In this document: piece by piece, positions 43,960 to 52,089 of the stretch
How positions within the stretch are numbered: position 1 is the first letter of the stretch
Layout of the letters: each line of letters opens with the position of its first letter
From: Falsiroseomonas ponticola
Lineage (GTDB): Bacteria; Pseudomonadota; Alphaproteobacteria; Acetobacterales; Acetobacteraceae
Direction: 5' to 3'
Length of the DNA stretch: 64,000 nucleotides
NCBI RefSeq assembly: GCF_016805305.1
Contig: NZ_JAERQN010000003.1
Location: 124,001 to 188,000 of the forward strand
The notes under the pieces: model-generated
What the model was told of the DNA's origin: nothing
The model's input: only the letters and a program-made list of their open reading frames with translations
The model's database searches: none
Translations under genes and position numbers: made by a program

Positions 43960-45168
43960 ATGCCAGGCCCGCTCGACGGATTGCGCGTCCTCGACCTCTC
44001 CTCCGTCGTCGTCGGCCCGGTCTGCACCGGCGTGCTCGCCGAACAGGGCGCGGAGATCATCAAGCTCGAAAGCCCGGAAGGCGACCTGCTGCGCAAGCTC
44101 GGCGGCAAGGGACGCACGCCGGGGATGGCGGGGAAGTTCCTGAACTTCAACCGCGGCAAGCGATCGATCTGCCTCGACCTGAAGCACCCGAAGGCGAAGG
44201 ACGTGCTGCGCCGCATCGCGCTGCGCTGCGACATCCTGGTCACCAACATCCGCCCCGACGCGCAGAAGCGCCTCGGCGTCGATGCGGCGACGATGGCGGA
44301 GGCCGCGCCGCGCCTCATCCATTGCTCCATTGTCGGCTTCGGCACGGATGGCCCCTATGCCGGCAAGCCGGCCTACGACACGGTCATCCAGGGCGTCTCC
44401 GGCGTCGCCGGCTGCTTCGAGGCCAGCACGGGGGAGCCACGCTACGTCCCCATGCTCATCGCCGACCATGTCTGCGGGTTGATCGCCGCGCAGCAGATCG
44501 GCTTCGCCCTCTACCGGCGGGAGAAGACGGGCAGGGGCGAGAGCCTCGAGATCCCGATGTTCGAGAACATGGCAGGCTTCGTGCTGCAGGAACACCTGGG
44601 CGCCATGTCCTTCCGCCCGGCGCTGGGCGTGCCCGGCGACCTCCGCGTGCTGAGCCCGGAGGCGCGGCCGCTGAAGACGCAGGACGGCTACATCTGCGTC
44701 TCCGCCAACACGGATGCGCAGGCGCATGGCTTCTTCGACGCGATCGGGCGGCCGGAGCTGAAGACCGATCCGCGCTTCGCCACCGTCACGGCGCGCACGG
44801 CGAACACGAAGGACTATTTCGCGCTGCGCGCCACCGCGCTGACGGGCCGGCCGACATCGGAGTGGCTGGACCTCTTCACCCGCTACGACGTCCCCGCCAT
44901 GCCCTACAACACCATCGAGAGCCTGCTGACCGACCCGCATCTGCGCGCGACGGGGATGGTGCGGGAGGAGGAGCACCCGACCGAGGGCCCGACCTTCGCG
45001 ATCGGCGCCCCCAACAAGCTCTCCGGCGGCATGGCGCCACCCTTGCCGGCGGCACCCCGCCTCGGCGCCGATGGCCCCGCCATCCTGGAGGCCGCGGGCT
45101 TCTCGCCTGACGAGATCAAGGAACTCGCGCAGCACGGCGCGCTGAAACAACCGGGAGAAACGCCATGA
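43960..45168 (+). CDS. CaiB/BaiF family (class III) CoA-transferase
   Basis: A 402-residue enzyme moving CoA between carboxylic acids. It begins MPGPLDGLRVLDLSSVVVGP. It contains the NFNRGKRSICLDLKHP block and the catalytic Asp near residue 140 in KPAYDTVIQGVSG, then GRGESLEIPMFENM and the C-terminal YDVPAMPYNTIESLL segment. Its start is one base after the stop of the hydratase gene, and its end overlaps the next Bug gene as ATGA. Activation of a dicarboxylate such as mesaconate, citramalate or itaconate with succinyl-CoA fits the hydratase partner; the actual acid is not determined. Confidence 0.88.
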   Translation: MPGPLDGLRVLDLSSVVVGPVCTGVLAEQGAEIIKLESPEGDLLRKLGGKGRTPGMAGKFLNFNRGKRSICLDLKHPKAKDVLRRIALRCDILVTNIRPDAQKRLGVDAATMAEAAPRLIHCSIVGFGTDGPYAGKPAYDTVIQGVSGVAGCFEASTGEPRYVPMLIADHVCGLIAAQQIGFALYRREKTGRGESLEIPMFENMAGFVLQEHLGAMSFRPALGVPGDLRVLSPEARPLKTQDGYICVSANTDAQAHGFFDAIGRPELKTDPRFATVTARTANTKDYFALRATALTGRPTSEWLDLFTRYDVPAMPYNTIESLLTDPHLRATGMVREEEHPTEGPTFAIGAPNKLSGGMAPPLPAAPRLGADGPAILEAAGFSPDEIKELAQHGALKQPGETP

Positions 45169-46139
45169 ACCGCCGCACACTGCTTGCCGCCGGCGCCGCG
45201 CTGGTCGCGGCACCGCGCCTGGCCCGCGCCCAGGGCAATTGGCCGGAGCGCCCGGTGCGCGTCATCGTCCCCTTCACCCCCGGCGGCACCACGGACATCC
45301 TCGGCCGCGCCATCGCGGCGGAACTGCAGGAAGCCTTCAACCAGCCCTTCGTGATCGAGAATCGCGGCGGCGCCGGCGGGACGGTCGGATCGGAAGTCGT
45401 CGCCCGCGCCACGCCGGACGGCTACACGCTGATGATGGGCCATATCGGCACGCTGGCCGTGAACCCCTCGCTCTACCGCAACCTGAGCTTCGATCCCGCC
45501 ACGGCCTTCGCCCCCATCGGCCTGATGGCGATCGTGCCGAACATCCTGGTGGTGAACCCGCGCAAGGTCGCCGCCAACAACGTGCAGGAACTGATCGCGC
45601 TGGCCAAGCGCCGGCCCGGCTCGCTCACCTACGGCTCCGGCGGCAACGGCTCCGCGGCCCATACCGCCATGGTCGCCTTCTGCCAGGCGACGGGGACGGA
45701 GATGGAGCACATCCCCTATCGCGGCACCGGCCCGATGATGAACGACCTCATCGCCGGCACCATCGACCTGACGCTGACCGGCGGCCCCGCCGCGCTGCCG
45801 CCCGCGCGCAGCGGCCTGGTGAAGGCGCTCGGCGTCTCCTCGCTCCGCCGCCTCTCCTCCGCGCAGGATATCCCGACCATCGCCGAACAGGGCGTGCCTG
45901 GCTTCGATGCCACGCAATGGTACGGGCTGGTCACCACGGCCGGCACGCCGCGCCCGATCATCGACCGGCTGAACGAGGCGCATAACCGCATCCTCAACGG
46001 CCCCCGCCTGCGGCCGCGGCTGGAGGCCGAGGGCGCGGACGCGGCGCCGGGCACGCCGGAGGAATACCGCGACTTCATCGCCCGTGAGCGCGCCCGCTGG
46101 GGCGAGCTGATCCGCGCCACCAACATGCGGCCGGACTGA
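45165..46139 (+). CDS. Bug-family periplasmic binding protein
   Basis: A 324-residue exported receptor with a twin-arginine leader (MNRRTLLAAGAALVAAPRLARAQ). The family ligand loops are RPVRVIVPFTPGGTTDILGR and VIENRGGAGGTVGSEVVARATPDG, and IPYRGTGPMMNDLIAGTIDL follows. It overlaps the CoA-transferase stop as ATGA, which puts it inside the catabolic operon. No TctA or TctB gene is in the window. It probably captures the pathway substrate, but the ligand is unproven. Confidence 0.9.
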   Translation: MNRRTLLAAGAALVAAPRLARAQGNWPERPVRVIVPFTPGGTTDILGRAIAAELQEAFNQPFVIENRGGAGGTVGSEVVARATPDGYTLMMGHIGTLAVNPSLYRNLSFDPATAFAPIGLMAIVPNILVVNPRKVAANNVQELIALAKRRPGSLTYGSGGNGSAAHTAMVAFCQATGTEMEHIPYRGTGPMMNDLIAGTIDLTLTGGPAALPPARSGLVKALGVSSLRRLSSAQDIPTIAEQGVPGFDATQWYGLVTTAGTPRPIIDRLNEAHNRILNGPRLRPRLEAEGADAAPGTPEEYRDFIARERARWGELIRATNMRPD

Positions 46140-46165
46140 AGAAGAAACACAGGGAGAGCGACCAC

Positions 46166-47125
46166 ATGACCCTCATCACCCGAAGGGGCGGCGCGCTGCT
46201 CGGCGCCGCCGCCCTCGCCACGTCAGCGCTACCCCGCGGCGCTGCCGCGCAGCCCGCACCGCTGGCCAATCCCGGCTTCCACCGCTTCAAGGTCGGCGGC
46301 TTCACCGTCACGACCCTGTTCGACGGCACCGCGCGCCTCACGCTCGACGGCTTCGTCGGCAACGCCACGGTGCCGGAGGTCCAGGCCGTGCTGGCGGAAA
46401 GCTTCCTGCCGACCGACCACTACCTGACGCCCTACACCGTCACCGTCGTCGATACCGGCCGCGCCGTGGTGATGTTCGATGCCGGCACCGGCGGCCAGCT
46501 CTCCCCCCAGGCCGGGCGCATGGCGGCGAACATGGCGGCGGCGGGGCTCGACCCCGCGCGCATCACCCATGTGGTGTTCACGCATTTCCACGGCGACCAC
46601 ATCACGGGCCTCACCACCGCGCAGAACCAGGCGGTCTTCCCGAATGCGGAGATCGTGGTCCCCGCGGCCGAATGGCGCTTCTGGACCGATGCCTCCAACG
46701 AGGGACCAGCCCCCGCGCGGCAAAAGCCCAACTTCGCGAATACCGCGCGCCGCTTCGGCCCCTACCAGGGCAGGATCCGCCAGGTGCAGGATGGGCAGGA
46801 GGCCGTGCCCGGCATCCGCGCCGTCTCCGCCTTCGGCCATTCGCCGGGCCATACGTGCTGGCATGTCAGCGACGGCCCCGCGCAGCTCATGGTGCTCGGC
46901 GACATCACGCATCGCCCCGAACTCTTCGCCCGCCGCCCCGAACTGCAGGTGATGTTCGACTTCGACCCGGTCGCGGCGGTGGAGACGCGCAAGCGCATGC
47001 TGGACCGCGTTGCGACGGACCGCATCCACGTCACCGGCTACCATTTCCCCTTCCCCGCGCATGGCTTCATCGCGAAGGACGGTGCCGGCTTCCGCTACAT
47101 CCCCGCCGATTGGAGCGCCTCGTGA
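46166..47125 (+). CDS. exported MBL-fold metallohydrolase
   Basis: A 319-residue metallo-beta-lactamase-fold protein with a leader (TRRGGALLGAAALATSALPRGAAA), so it acts in the periplasm. The zinc motif THFHGDHITGL is near residue 138, followed by GHSPGHTCWHV and MVLGDITHRPE, giving a typical two-metal site. Many relatives are quorum-quenching lactonases or esterases. Set between two Bug receptors and before a pyrone lactonase, it could open a lactone or ester before uptake; that is inference. It ends one base into the next gene's ATG. Confidence 0.85.
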   Translation: MTLITRRGGALLGAAALATSALPRGAAAQPAPLANPGFHRFKVGGFTVTTLFDGTARLTLDGFVGNATVPEVQAVLAESFLPTDHYLTPYTVTVVDTGRAVVMFDAGTGGQLSPQAGRMAANMAAAGLDPARITHVVFTHFHGDHITGLTTAQNQAVFPNAEIVVPAAEWRFWTDASNEGPAPARQKPNFANTARRFGPYQGRIRQVQDGQEAVPGIRAVSAFGHSPGHTCWHVSDGPAQLMVLGDITHRPELFARRPELQVMFDFDPVAAVETRKRMLDRVATDRIHVTGYHFPFPAHGFIAKDGAGFRYIPADWSAS

Positions 47126-48090
47126 TGCGCCGTCGCCTCCTGCTGGGTGCCGCCCTCGCGCTGCCCGCGCTCTCTGCCCGCGCGCAGGCCGGCTGGCGGC
47201 CTGACCGCCCGATCCGCATGCTCGTCCCCTTCGCCGCCGGCGGCGTTGCGGACCTCACGGCGCGGGCGGTGGCGAGCCGCATCGCGGAGCGCCTCGGCCA
47301 GCCCGTCGTCATCGACAACCGCCCGGGCGCCGGCGGCATCGTCGCGGGTCAGGCGCTGATGGGCGCGGCCCCCGATGGCCACACGCTGCTCGTCGCCTCC
47401 AACGGCACCGCCATCAGCCGCGCCCTGTTCCGCCAGCTGCCCTTCGACCCGCTGCGGGACTTCGCGCCGGTGGTGACCATGGGCGCCTTCCCCATCGCGG
47501 TGGTGAACGCGCCGAATTCGCCGGACGCCACCATCGCCGCGCTGCTGGCGCGGCTGCGCGCCAATCCCGGCCGGCTCAACATCGGCACCATCAGCGCGGG
47601 CAGCACGCAGAACCTCTCGGCGGAGCTGTTCAAGATCCGCACCAACACGCGGTTCGAGACCATCGCCTTCCCCGCCACGCCCCAGCTGATGACGGCGCTG
47701 CTGCGCGGCGACGTCGATGCGGCCTTCGAGATCACCGGCCCCATCGCCGGCCAGGTCGCCTCCGGCGCCATCCGCGTGCTGGCCACCACCGCCGCGACCC
47801 GCGCGCCGACCCTGCCCGATGTGCCGACGCTGACTGAGGCCGGCGTGCCGGACTATGACGTCGCCAGCTGGAACGCCATCGTCGCCCGCACCGGCACGCC
47901 GGCCGAGGCCATCGCCGCCATCAACGCCGCGGTGAACGAGGCGTTGGCGAGCGGCGACCTCCGCCAGGCGCTGACGCAGGTCGGCGTGGAGCCCCGCGGC
48001 GGCACGGTCCAGGCCATGGGCCAGCTGCTGGCCGCCGACACGGCGCGCTGGGCGGAAGTGATCGAGAAGGCAGGAATCGAACGCCAGTGA
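47125..48090 (+). CDS. Bug-family periplasmic binding protein
   Basis: A 321-residue exported receptor with leader MRRRLLLGAALALPALSARAQ. Ligand loops are RPIRMLVPFAAGGVADLTAR and VIDNRPGAGGIVAGQALMGAAPDG. The end of the metallohydrolase gene overlaps its ATG as TGATG, and its stop overlaps the lactonase start as GTGA. The strict coupling to both neighbours makes a role in taking up the lactonase substrate or product plausible. It differs clearly from the other Bug protein 1 kb upstream, so the two may have different ligands. Confidence 0.9.
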   Translation: MRRRLLLGAALALPALSARAQAGWRPDRPIRMLVPFAAGGVADLTARAVASRIAERLGQPVVIDNRPGAGGIVAGQALMGAAPDGHTLLVASNGTAISRALFRQLPFDPLRDFAPVVTMGAFPIAVVNAPNSPDATIAALLARLRANPGRLNIGTISAGSTQNLSAELFKIRTNTRFETIAFPATPQLMTALLRGDVDAAFEITGPIAGQVASGAIRVLATTAATRAPTLPDVPTLTEAGVPDYDVASWNAIVARTGTPAEAIAAINAAVNEALASGDLRQALTQVGVEPRGGTVQAMGQLLAADTARWAEVIEKAGIERQ

Positions 48091-48962
48091 GACAGATCCC
48101 CACCTGCAAGGGCCCCGATCCCGATACCCGCAAGCCGCGCCTGGTGCTGCCGCCCGGCGCCGTCGATGCGCATTGCCACGTCTTCGGCCCCGGCGACGTC
48201 TTCCCCTATGCGGCGGACCGCGCCTACACGCCGCCCGATGCGCCCTATGAGGGGCTGGTCGCCCTTCACAGGAAGCTCGGCGTCTCCCGCGCCGTCATCG
48301 TCCATGCCTCCTGCCACGGCAGCGACATGACGGTGACGCTGGATGGCATTGCGCGGTCGAATGGCGCCATGAAGGGCGTCGCGGTGGTCGATCCCGGCGT
48401 CACGGATGCGGAACTCGCGCGGCTCGATGCCGGCGGCATCCGCGGCGTGCGCTTCAACTTCGTGAAGCACCTCGGCGGCATGCCGGACATGGCATTCTTC
48501 CAGCGCGTGCTGGCGCAGGTGGAGCCGCTGGGCTGGCATGTCGTGCTGCATCTGGATGCGCAGGACATCGTGCCGCTGGCGCCGGTGATCTCCGCCATCC
48601 GCGTGCCCTTCATCATCGACCATATGGGTCGGGTGAAGGCGAAGGACGGCGTCGATCAGCCGGCCTTCCGCCAGCTGCTCGACCTCATGAAGAACCCGCT
48701 GGCCTGGGTGAAGATCTGCGGCTCCGAACGCGTCAGCAGCGCCGGCGCCCCCTTCACGGATGCGGTGCCCTTCGCCCAGGCGCTGCTGGCCGCGGCACCC
48801 GATCGCTGCCTCTGGGGCACGGACTGGCCGCATCCGAACATCGCCGGCGACATGCCCAACGACGGCGACCTGGTCGACCTGCTCGGCGCCATGACCGACG
48901 ACGCGGACCTGATCAAGCGCGTGACGTTGGACAACCCCGACCGCCTCTACTGGGCGCGCTGA
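48087..48962 (+). CDS. ligI: LigI-like 2-pyrone-4,6-dicarboxylate lactonase (amidohydrolase)
   Basis: A 291-residue TIM-barrel amidohydrolase. GAVDAHCHVFGPGDVFPY (His29 and His31), then HASCHGSD, RGVRFNFVKHLGG near residue 119, DHMGR near 178 and LWGTDWPHPNI near 243 follow the sequence of LigI of protocatechuate 4,5-cleavage as I recall it, including the FNFVK and DWPHPN blocks. LigI hydrolyses 2-pyrone-4,6-dicarboxylate to the open acid that becomes 4-oxalomesaconate, the substrate of GalB at the start of this operon. The start is GTG at 48087. Copy B of the dispersed repeat follows its stop. Confidence 0.82.
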   Translation: MRQIPTCKGPDPDTRKPRLVLPPGAVDAHCHVFGPGDVFPYAADRAYTPPDAPYEGLVALHRKLGVSRAVIVHASCHGSDMTVTLDGIARSNGAMKGVAVVDPGVTDAELARLDAGGIRGVRFNFVKHLGGMPDMAFFQRVLAQVEPLGWHVVLHLDAQDIVPLAPVISAIRVPFIIDHMGRVKAKDGVDQPAFRQLLDLMKNPLAWVKICGSERVSSAGAPFTDAVPFAQALLAAAPDRCLWGTDWPHPNIAGDMPNDGDLVDLLGAMTDDADLIKRVTLDNPDRLYWAR

Positions 48963-48966
48963 CTCG

Positions 48967-49034
48967 AAAAGCCCTCTCCCCCCCCCCTTGCTCTCCCCTT
49001 GAGGGGGGAGAGGGTTGGGTGAGGGGAGGGGCCC
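48967..49034 (+). repeat. dispersed intergenic repeat, copy B
   Basis: AAAAGCCCTCTCCCCCCCC then TCTCCCCTTGAGGGG and GAGAGGGTTGGGTGAGGGG, ending GAGGGGCCCC. CTCTCCCC and GGGGAGAG form the main stem. It lies between the lactonase stop and the convergent TspO stop and may mark transcript ends in both directions. Confidence 0.8.
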
Positions 49035-49035
49035 C

Positions 49036-49557
49036 TTACCCCCGCTGGTACCGCCGCGGCGGCGCCTTCATCTCCGCCATCGTGATCACGGGATGCGGCC
49101 CCGGGTTTCGCCGCCACATCGACCAGTTCAGCACGCAGGCGAAGGTCACCCAGGCGAGATACGGCACCATCAGCCACGCCGCTGTCGCGCTCACCGGCGC
49201 GAAGGTCACGATGCAGGCCAGGATGGAGGCCCAGAGCGCCAGCGCCTCCGCCAGCGCCAGCCCCAGCCGCCGCACGCCGAAGAACAGCACGGACCAGAGC
49301 GCGTTCAGCACCAGCTGCACCGCCCAGATGCCAAGCGCGAGCTGGAACCCCTCCACCCGCCAGACCAGCCAGGCCGCCACCGCGATCATGATGTAGAGAA
49401 GCGACCAGGCGACGGGAAAGGCCCAGTCCGGCGGCAGCCAGTTGGGCCGGTCCAGCCGGTCATACCACTCCCCCGGCTTGAAGACCGCGCCGGTGCAGGC
49501 GGCCGCGAAGCACGCCGCGAAGAAGCCCAGAAGGCCGAAGGTCGATTGCCAGTCCAT
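49036..49557 (-). CDS. tspO: TspO/MBR family tryptophan-rich sensory protein
   Basis: A 173-residue integral membrane protein with five predicted helices and many tryptophans. The signature WYDRLDRPNWLPPDWAFPVAW lies in the segment after helix one and is diagnostic (given here as WYDRLDRPNW and LPPDWAFPVAW). TspO binds porphyrins and related ligands and modulates oxygen- or light-dependent gene expression in alphaproteobacteria. I chose the ATG at 49557. It is not obviously part of the catabolic cluster and lies convergent to the lactonase gene. Confidence 0.92.
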   Translation of the reverse strand: MDWQSTFGLLGFFAACFAAACTGAVFKPGEWYDRLDRPNWLPPDWAFPVAWSLLYIMIAVAAWLVWRVEGFQLALGIWAVQLVLNALWSVLFFGVRRLGLALAEALALWASILACIVTFAPVSATAAWLMVPYLAWVTFACVLNWSMWRRNPGPHPVITMAEMKAPPRRYQRG

Positions 49558-49606
49558 GCGCGGGGACATGGGCGCAACCGGCGCCCCTGTCCACCGCAAT
49601 CGAAGG

Positions 49607-50569
49607 TCAGCTCACCTTGAGGCCCGCGGCCTCGATCACCCGTGTCCACTTGGCGTTCTCGGCGCGGACGAAATCGCCGAAGGGCCCGGGTTCCAGGAAG
49701 AAGGCGCGGCAGCCATTGTCGTTCAGCTGCTGCACCACCTGCGGCGTCTCCGTCGCCCGCTTCAGCGCGGCCGACAGCCGGGCCACCACCGGCGCCGGCA
49801 GCCCGGCGGGCCCCACGATCCCCCACCAGGGGGCGGCGGTGAAGCCGGGCAGCGCGGCCTCCCCGATCGTCGGCACCTCCGGCGCCTGGGCGGCCCGCAC
49901 CCCCGTCGTCACCGCCAGCGCCTGGATGCGGCCCGCCCGCACATTCTCCTGCACGGTCGAGAAGGCATCGAAATAGTAGTCGAGCCGCCCGGCCACCAGG
50001 TCCGTCGTCGCCTGGGCGGAGCCGCGATAGGGCACATGGGTCGCGCGGATGCCGGCCGCGGTGTTGAAGGCCTCCGCCGTCAGGTGGCTGGTCGATCCCT
50101 GGCCGGAGGAGGCGAAGTTCAGCGCGCCCGGATTGGCGCGCGCATGGTCGATGAAGCCCCGCAGCGTGGTCGGCAGCCCCGTGCGCGTCACCAGCGCGAA
50201 GGGCCCGTCGCCGATCGGGCCGATGAAGCTGAAGTCGCGGTCGGGGTTCCAGGGCGTGTCGCGCTCGATCAGCGGACGATAGAAGGACCCCGCGCCGGCG
50301 ATCAGGATGGAATAGCCATCGGGGGGCGATTTGGTGACGTTCTCCGTCCCGATCGCGCCGCCCGCCCCCGCGCGGTGGTCATAGACCAGCGCCTGGCCGA
50401 GATGCGGCACCATCGCATCGCCCACGATGCGCGCGATGTTGGCGGTGGCCCCGCCCGGCGGCCAGGGGATGACGAAGCGGATCGGCCGCGTCGGCCAATT
50501 GTCCTGCGCCAGGGCCGGGGCGGCCAGCAGGGCCGCCGAGCCGGCCAGCAGCGCGCGTCGCGTCGTCAT
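49607..50569 (-). CDS. Bug-family periplasmic binding protein
   Basis: A 320-residue exported receptor with a twin-arginine leader (MTTRRALLAGSAALLAAPALAQ). Loops RPIRFVIPWPPGGATANIAR and VYDHRAGAGGAIGTENVTKSPPDG are characteristic, and VPYRGSAQATTDLVAG follows. It is divergent from the GST gene across an 87-base region holding three related half-sites. Its direction separates it from the main operon, but its shared operator may place it under the same control. Ligand unknown. Confidence 0.9.
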   Translation of the reverse strand: MTTRRALLAGSAALLAAPALAQDNWPTRPIRFVIPWPPGGATANIARIVGDAMVPHLGQALVYDHRAGAGGAIGTENVTKSPPDGYSILIAGAGSFYRPLIERDTPWNPDRDFSFIGPIGDGPFALVTRTGLPTTLRGFIDHARANPGALNFASSGQGSTSHLTAEAFNTAAGIRATHVPYRGSAQATTDLVAGRLDYYFDAFSTVQENVRAGRIQALAVTTGVRAAQAPEVPTIGEAALPGFTAAPWWGIVGPAGLPAPVVARLSAALKRATETPQVVQQLNDNGCRAFFLEPGPFGDFVRAENAKWTRVIEAAGLKVS

Positions 50570-50597
50570 CGATCGAACTCTCCGTCTGTCCCGCGGG

Positions 50598-50632
50598 CAT
50601 GTTGCGCGATGCAGCATGAGGACCGCAACATG
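50598..50632. promoter_or_regulatory. triple half-site operator in the divergent Bug/GST promoter
   Basis: CATGTTGC (50598-50605), GCAGCATG (50611-50618) and GCAACATG (50625-50632) are three related half-sites. The first and third are exact reverse complements, and the first and second differ by one base. The middle site is read as ATGCTGCAT on the other strand, the core of the 22604-22618 palindrome. The layout fits cooperative binding of a dimeric regulator. Confidence 0.5.
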
Positions 50633-50656
50633 TCCGGACCAATCCGGAAGAAACGC

Positions 50657-51355
50657 ATGGCCCCCGTCCTCCACCTTGGAAGTGCCTGGTCGTCATCCTG
50701 GTCCATCGTGGGATGGATGGCCTGCCGGCTCGGCGGCCTCGCGGTCGAGGAGAACCGCATCTTCCTCTCCCGCCCCGATTCGCCGCCGAAGCTGAGGGCC
50801 ATCTCCCCCTCCGGCCGCGTGCCCGCGCTGCATGTGGACGGCCCAGGGGGAACCATGGTCCTCTGGGACAGCCTCGCCATCGCCGAATGGCTGTGGGAAC
50901 GCGACCCGACTTGCGCGATCTGGCCGAAGGACCCCGTGAAGCGCGCCTATGCCCGCTGCGTGGCGGCCGAGGTGCACAGCCATTTCGACGATGTCCGCAA
51001 CGGCCTGCCGATGAACCTCATCAAGCGCTGGCCGATCCGCGATGGCCTGCCCAGCAACGTGAAGCTCATGGCCCGCCCGGGCGTGCGCGCCGGCACCGAC
51101 CGGATGGAGGCGATGTGGCGCGACGCCCGCGCCCGCTATGGCGGCCCCTACATCGTGGGGGACGAGTTCTGCTTCGCCGACGCCGCCTTCGCGCCCATGT
51201 GCAGCCGCTACATCACCTATGGGGTGGAACTGGCGCCCGACAGCATGGCGTTCATCGCCAGCGCCATGCAAAGCCCGCTGATGCGCGAATGGCGCGCCCG
51301 GGCGGAGCGGGAGGCCGATGAGGTCGGCCGCGATATCGTGATGGCATCGCCCTGA
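50657..51355 (+). CDS. glutathione S-transferase family protein
   Basis: The 232-residue product has a thioredoxin-fold N-terminal half with the active-site-like SAWSSSWSIVGWMA near residue 9. PSGRVPALHVDG (cis-Pro region), WDSLAIAEWLWE and an all-helical C-terminal half with YIVGDEFCFADAAFAPM follow. The serine-type start suggests a Ser- or Cys-class bacterial GST. The ATG at 50657 follows the ribosome site GGAAGAA; an ATG at 50630 is possible. Its stop overlaps the next gene as TGATG. GSTs near aromatic clusters include ether- and maleyl-cleaving types, but nothing here fixes the reaction. Confidence 0.85.
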   Translation: MAPVLHLGSAWSSSWSIVGWMACRLGGLAVEENRIFLSRPDSPPKLRAISPSGRVPALHVDGPGGTMVLWDSLAIAEWLWERDPTCAIWPKDPVKRAYARCVAAEVHSHFDDVRNGLPMNLIKRWPIRDGLPSNVKLMARPGVRAGTDRMEAMWRDARARYGGPYIVGDEFCFADAAFAPMCSRYITYGVELAPDSMAFIASAMQSPLMREWRARAEREADEVGRDIVMASP

Positions 51356-52065
51356 TGACGCCGATCGAACCCGCCCTCGTCGCGCAGCTTTCCGCCGTCG
51401 CGGTGCCGACGCTCTCCGCCATGCTCTATGCGCGGGGGCTCCGCACCCGCTTCCTGCACGGCATCGTCCCCGCCAACCCGAAAGCCGCCCGCCTCGTCGC
51501 CCCCGCCGTCACCATCCGCGCCATCCCGGTGCGGGAGGATCTGCGCGACGCGGTCCTGCGCGGGGAGGCACCGAACCTCCATCGGCGCTTCCTGTCGGAG
51601 GTGCCGGCCGGCGCGGCGGTGGTCTTCGCCACCGGCGGCGCCGCCCACACCTCCGTGCTCGGCGACATCATCGCCATGGCGCTGCACCGCAAGGGTGTCG
51701 CGGGGATGGTCGTGGACACCGGCGTCAGCGACCTGCCGGTGGTCGGGGCCATGGACTTCCCCGTCTTCCACGGCGGCGGCTCCGCCCCCGTGCCCTCCGG
51801 CGCCGCCGTCATGGTGGTGGACCGGGACCTGCCCGTCTCCATCGGCCCCGTCGCCATTTTCCCCGACGACATCATGGTGGGCGATGCCTCCGGCGTGATC
51901 TGCATCCCCCGCGCCATGGCGGCGGAGATCGCGGCCGAGGCGGTGGAGAAGGAGAAGCTGGAGGCCTGGATCCTGGAGGAGATCGCGAAGGGCGCGCCGC
52001 TGGAGGGCACCTACCCGCCGGACGCCGCGACCAAGGCCCGCTACAAGGCGGCGACCGGCGGCTGA
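51355..52065 (+). CDS. RraA/HMG-CHA aldolase family protein with a substituted active-site Arg
   Basis: A 236-residue protein of the RraA-like fold, a family that includes 4-carboxy-4-hydroxy-2-oxoadipate aldolase, the enzyme after GalB in the gallate route. The family GD site is seen in SVLGDIIAMALHRKG near residue 103. The usual DG(A/G)VRD motif reads DTGVSD (residues 121-126), with Ser in place of the conserved Arg that holds the substrate carboxylate. The pathway position argues for an aldolase, the substitution argues for altered chemistry or substrate. It follows the GST gene with coupled start. Confidence 0.7.
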   Translation: MTPIEPALVAQLSAVAVPTLSAMLYARGLRTRFLHGIVPANPKAARLVAPAVTIRAIPVREDLRDAVLRGEAPNLHRRFLSEVPAGAAVVFATGGAAHTSVLGDIIAMALHRKGVAGMVVDTGVSDLPVVGAMDFPVFHGGGSAPVPSGAAVMVVDRDLPVSIGPVAIFPDDIMVGDASGVICIPRAMAAEIAAEAVEKEKLEAWILEEIAKGAPLEGTYPPDAATKARYKAATGG

Positions 52066-52089
52066 GGGGCGCGCCCCCAGCCCCCGGCA

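Noticed and set aside
48961..49035. The G/C-rich repeats at 42, 49, 58 and 62 kb as ordinary Rho-independent terminators
   Set aside because: They form strong stems but lack T-runs on either strand, so I call them repeats; a role at transcript ends is left as a hypothesis.
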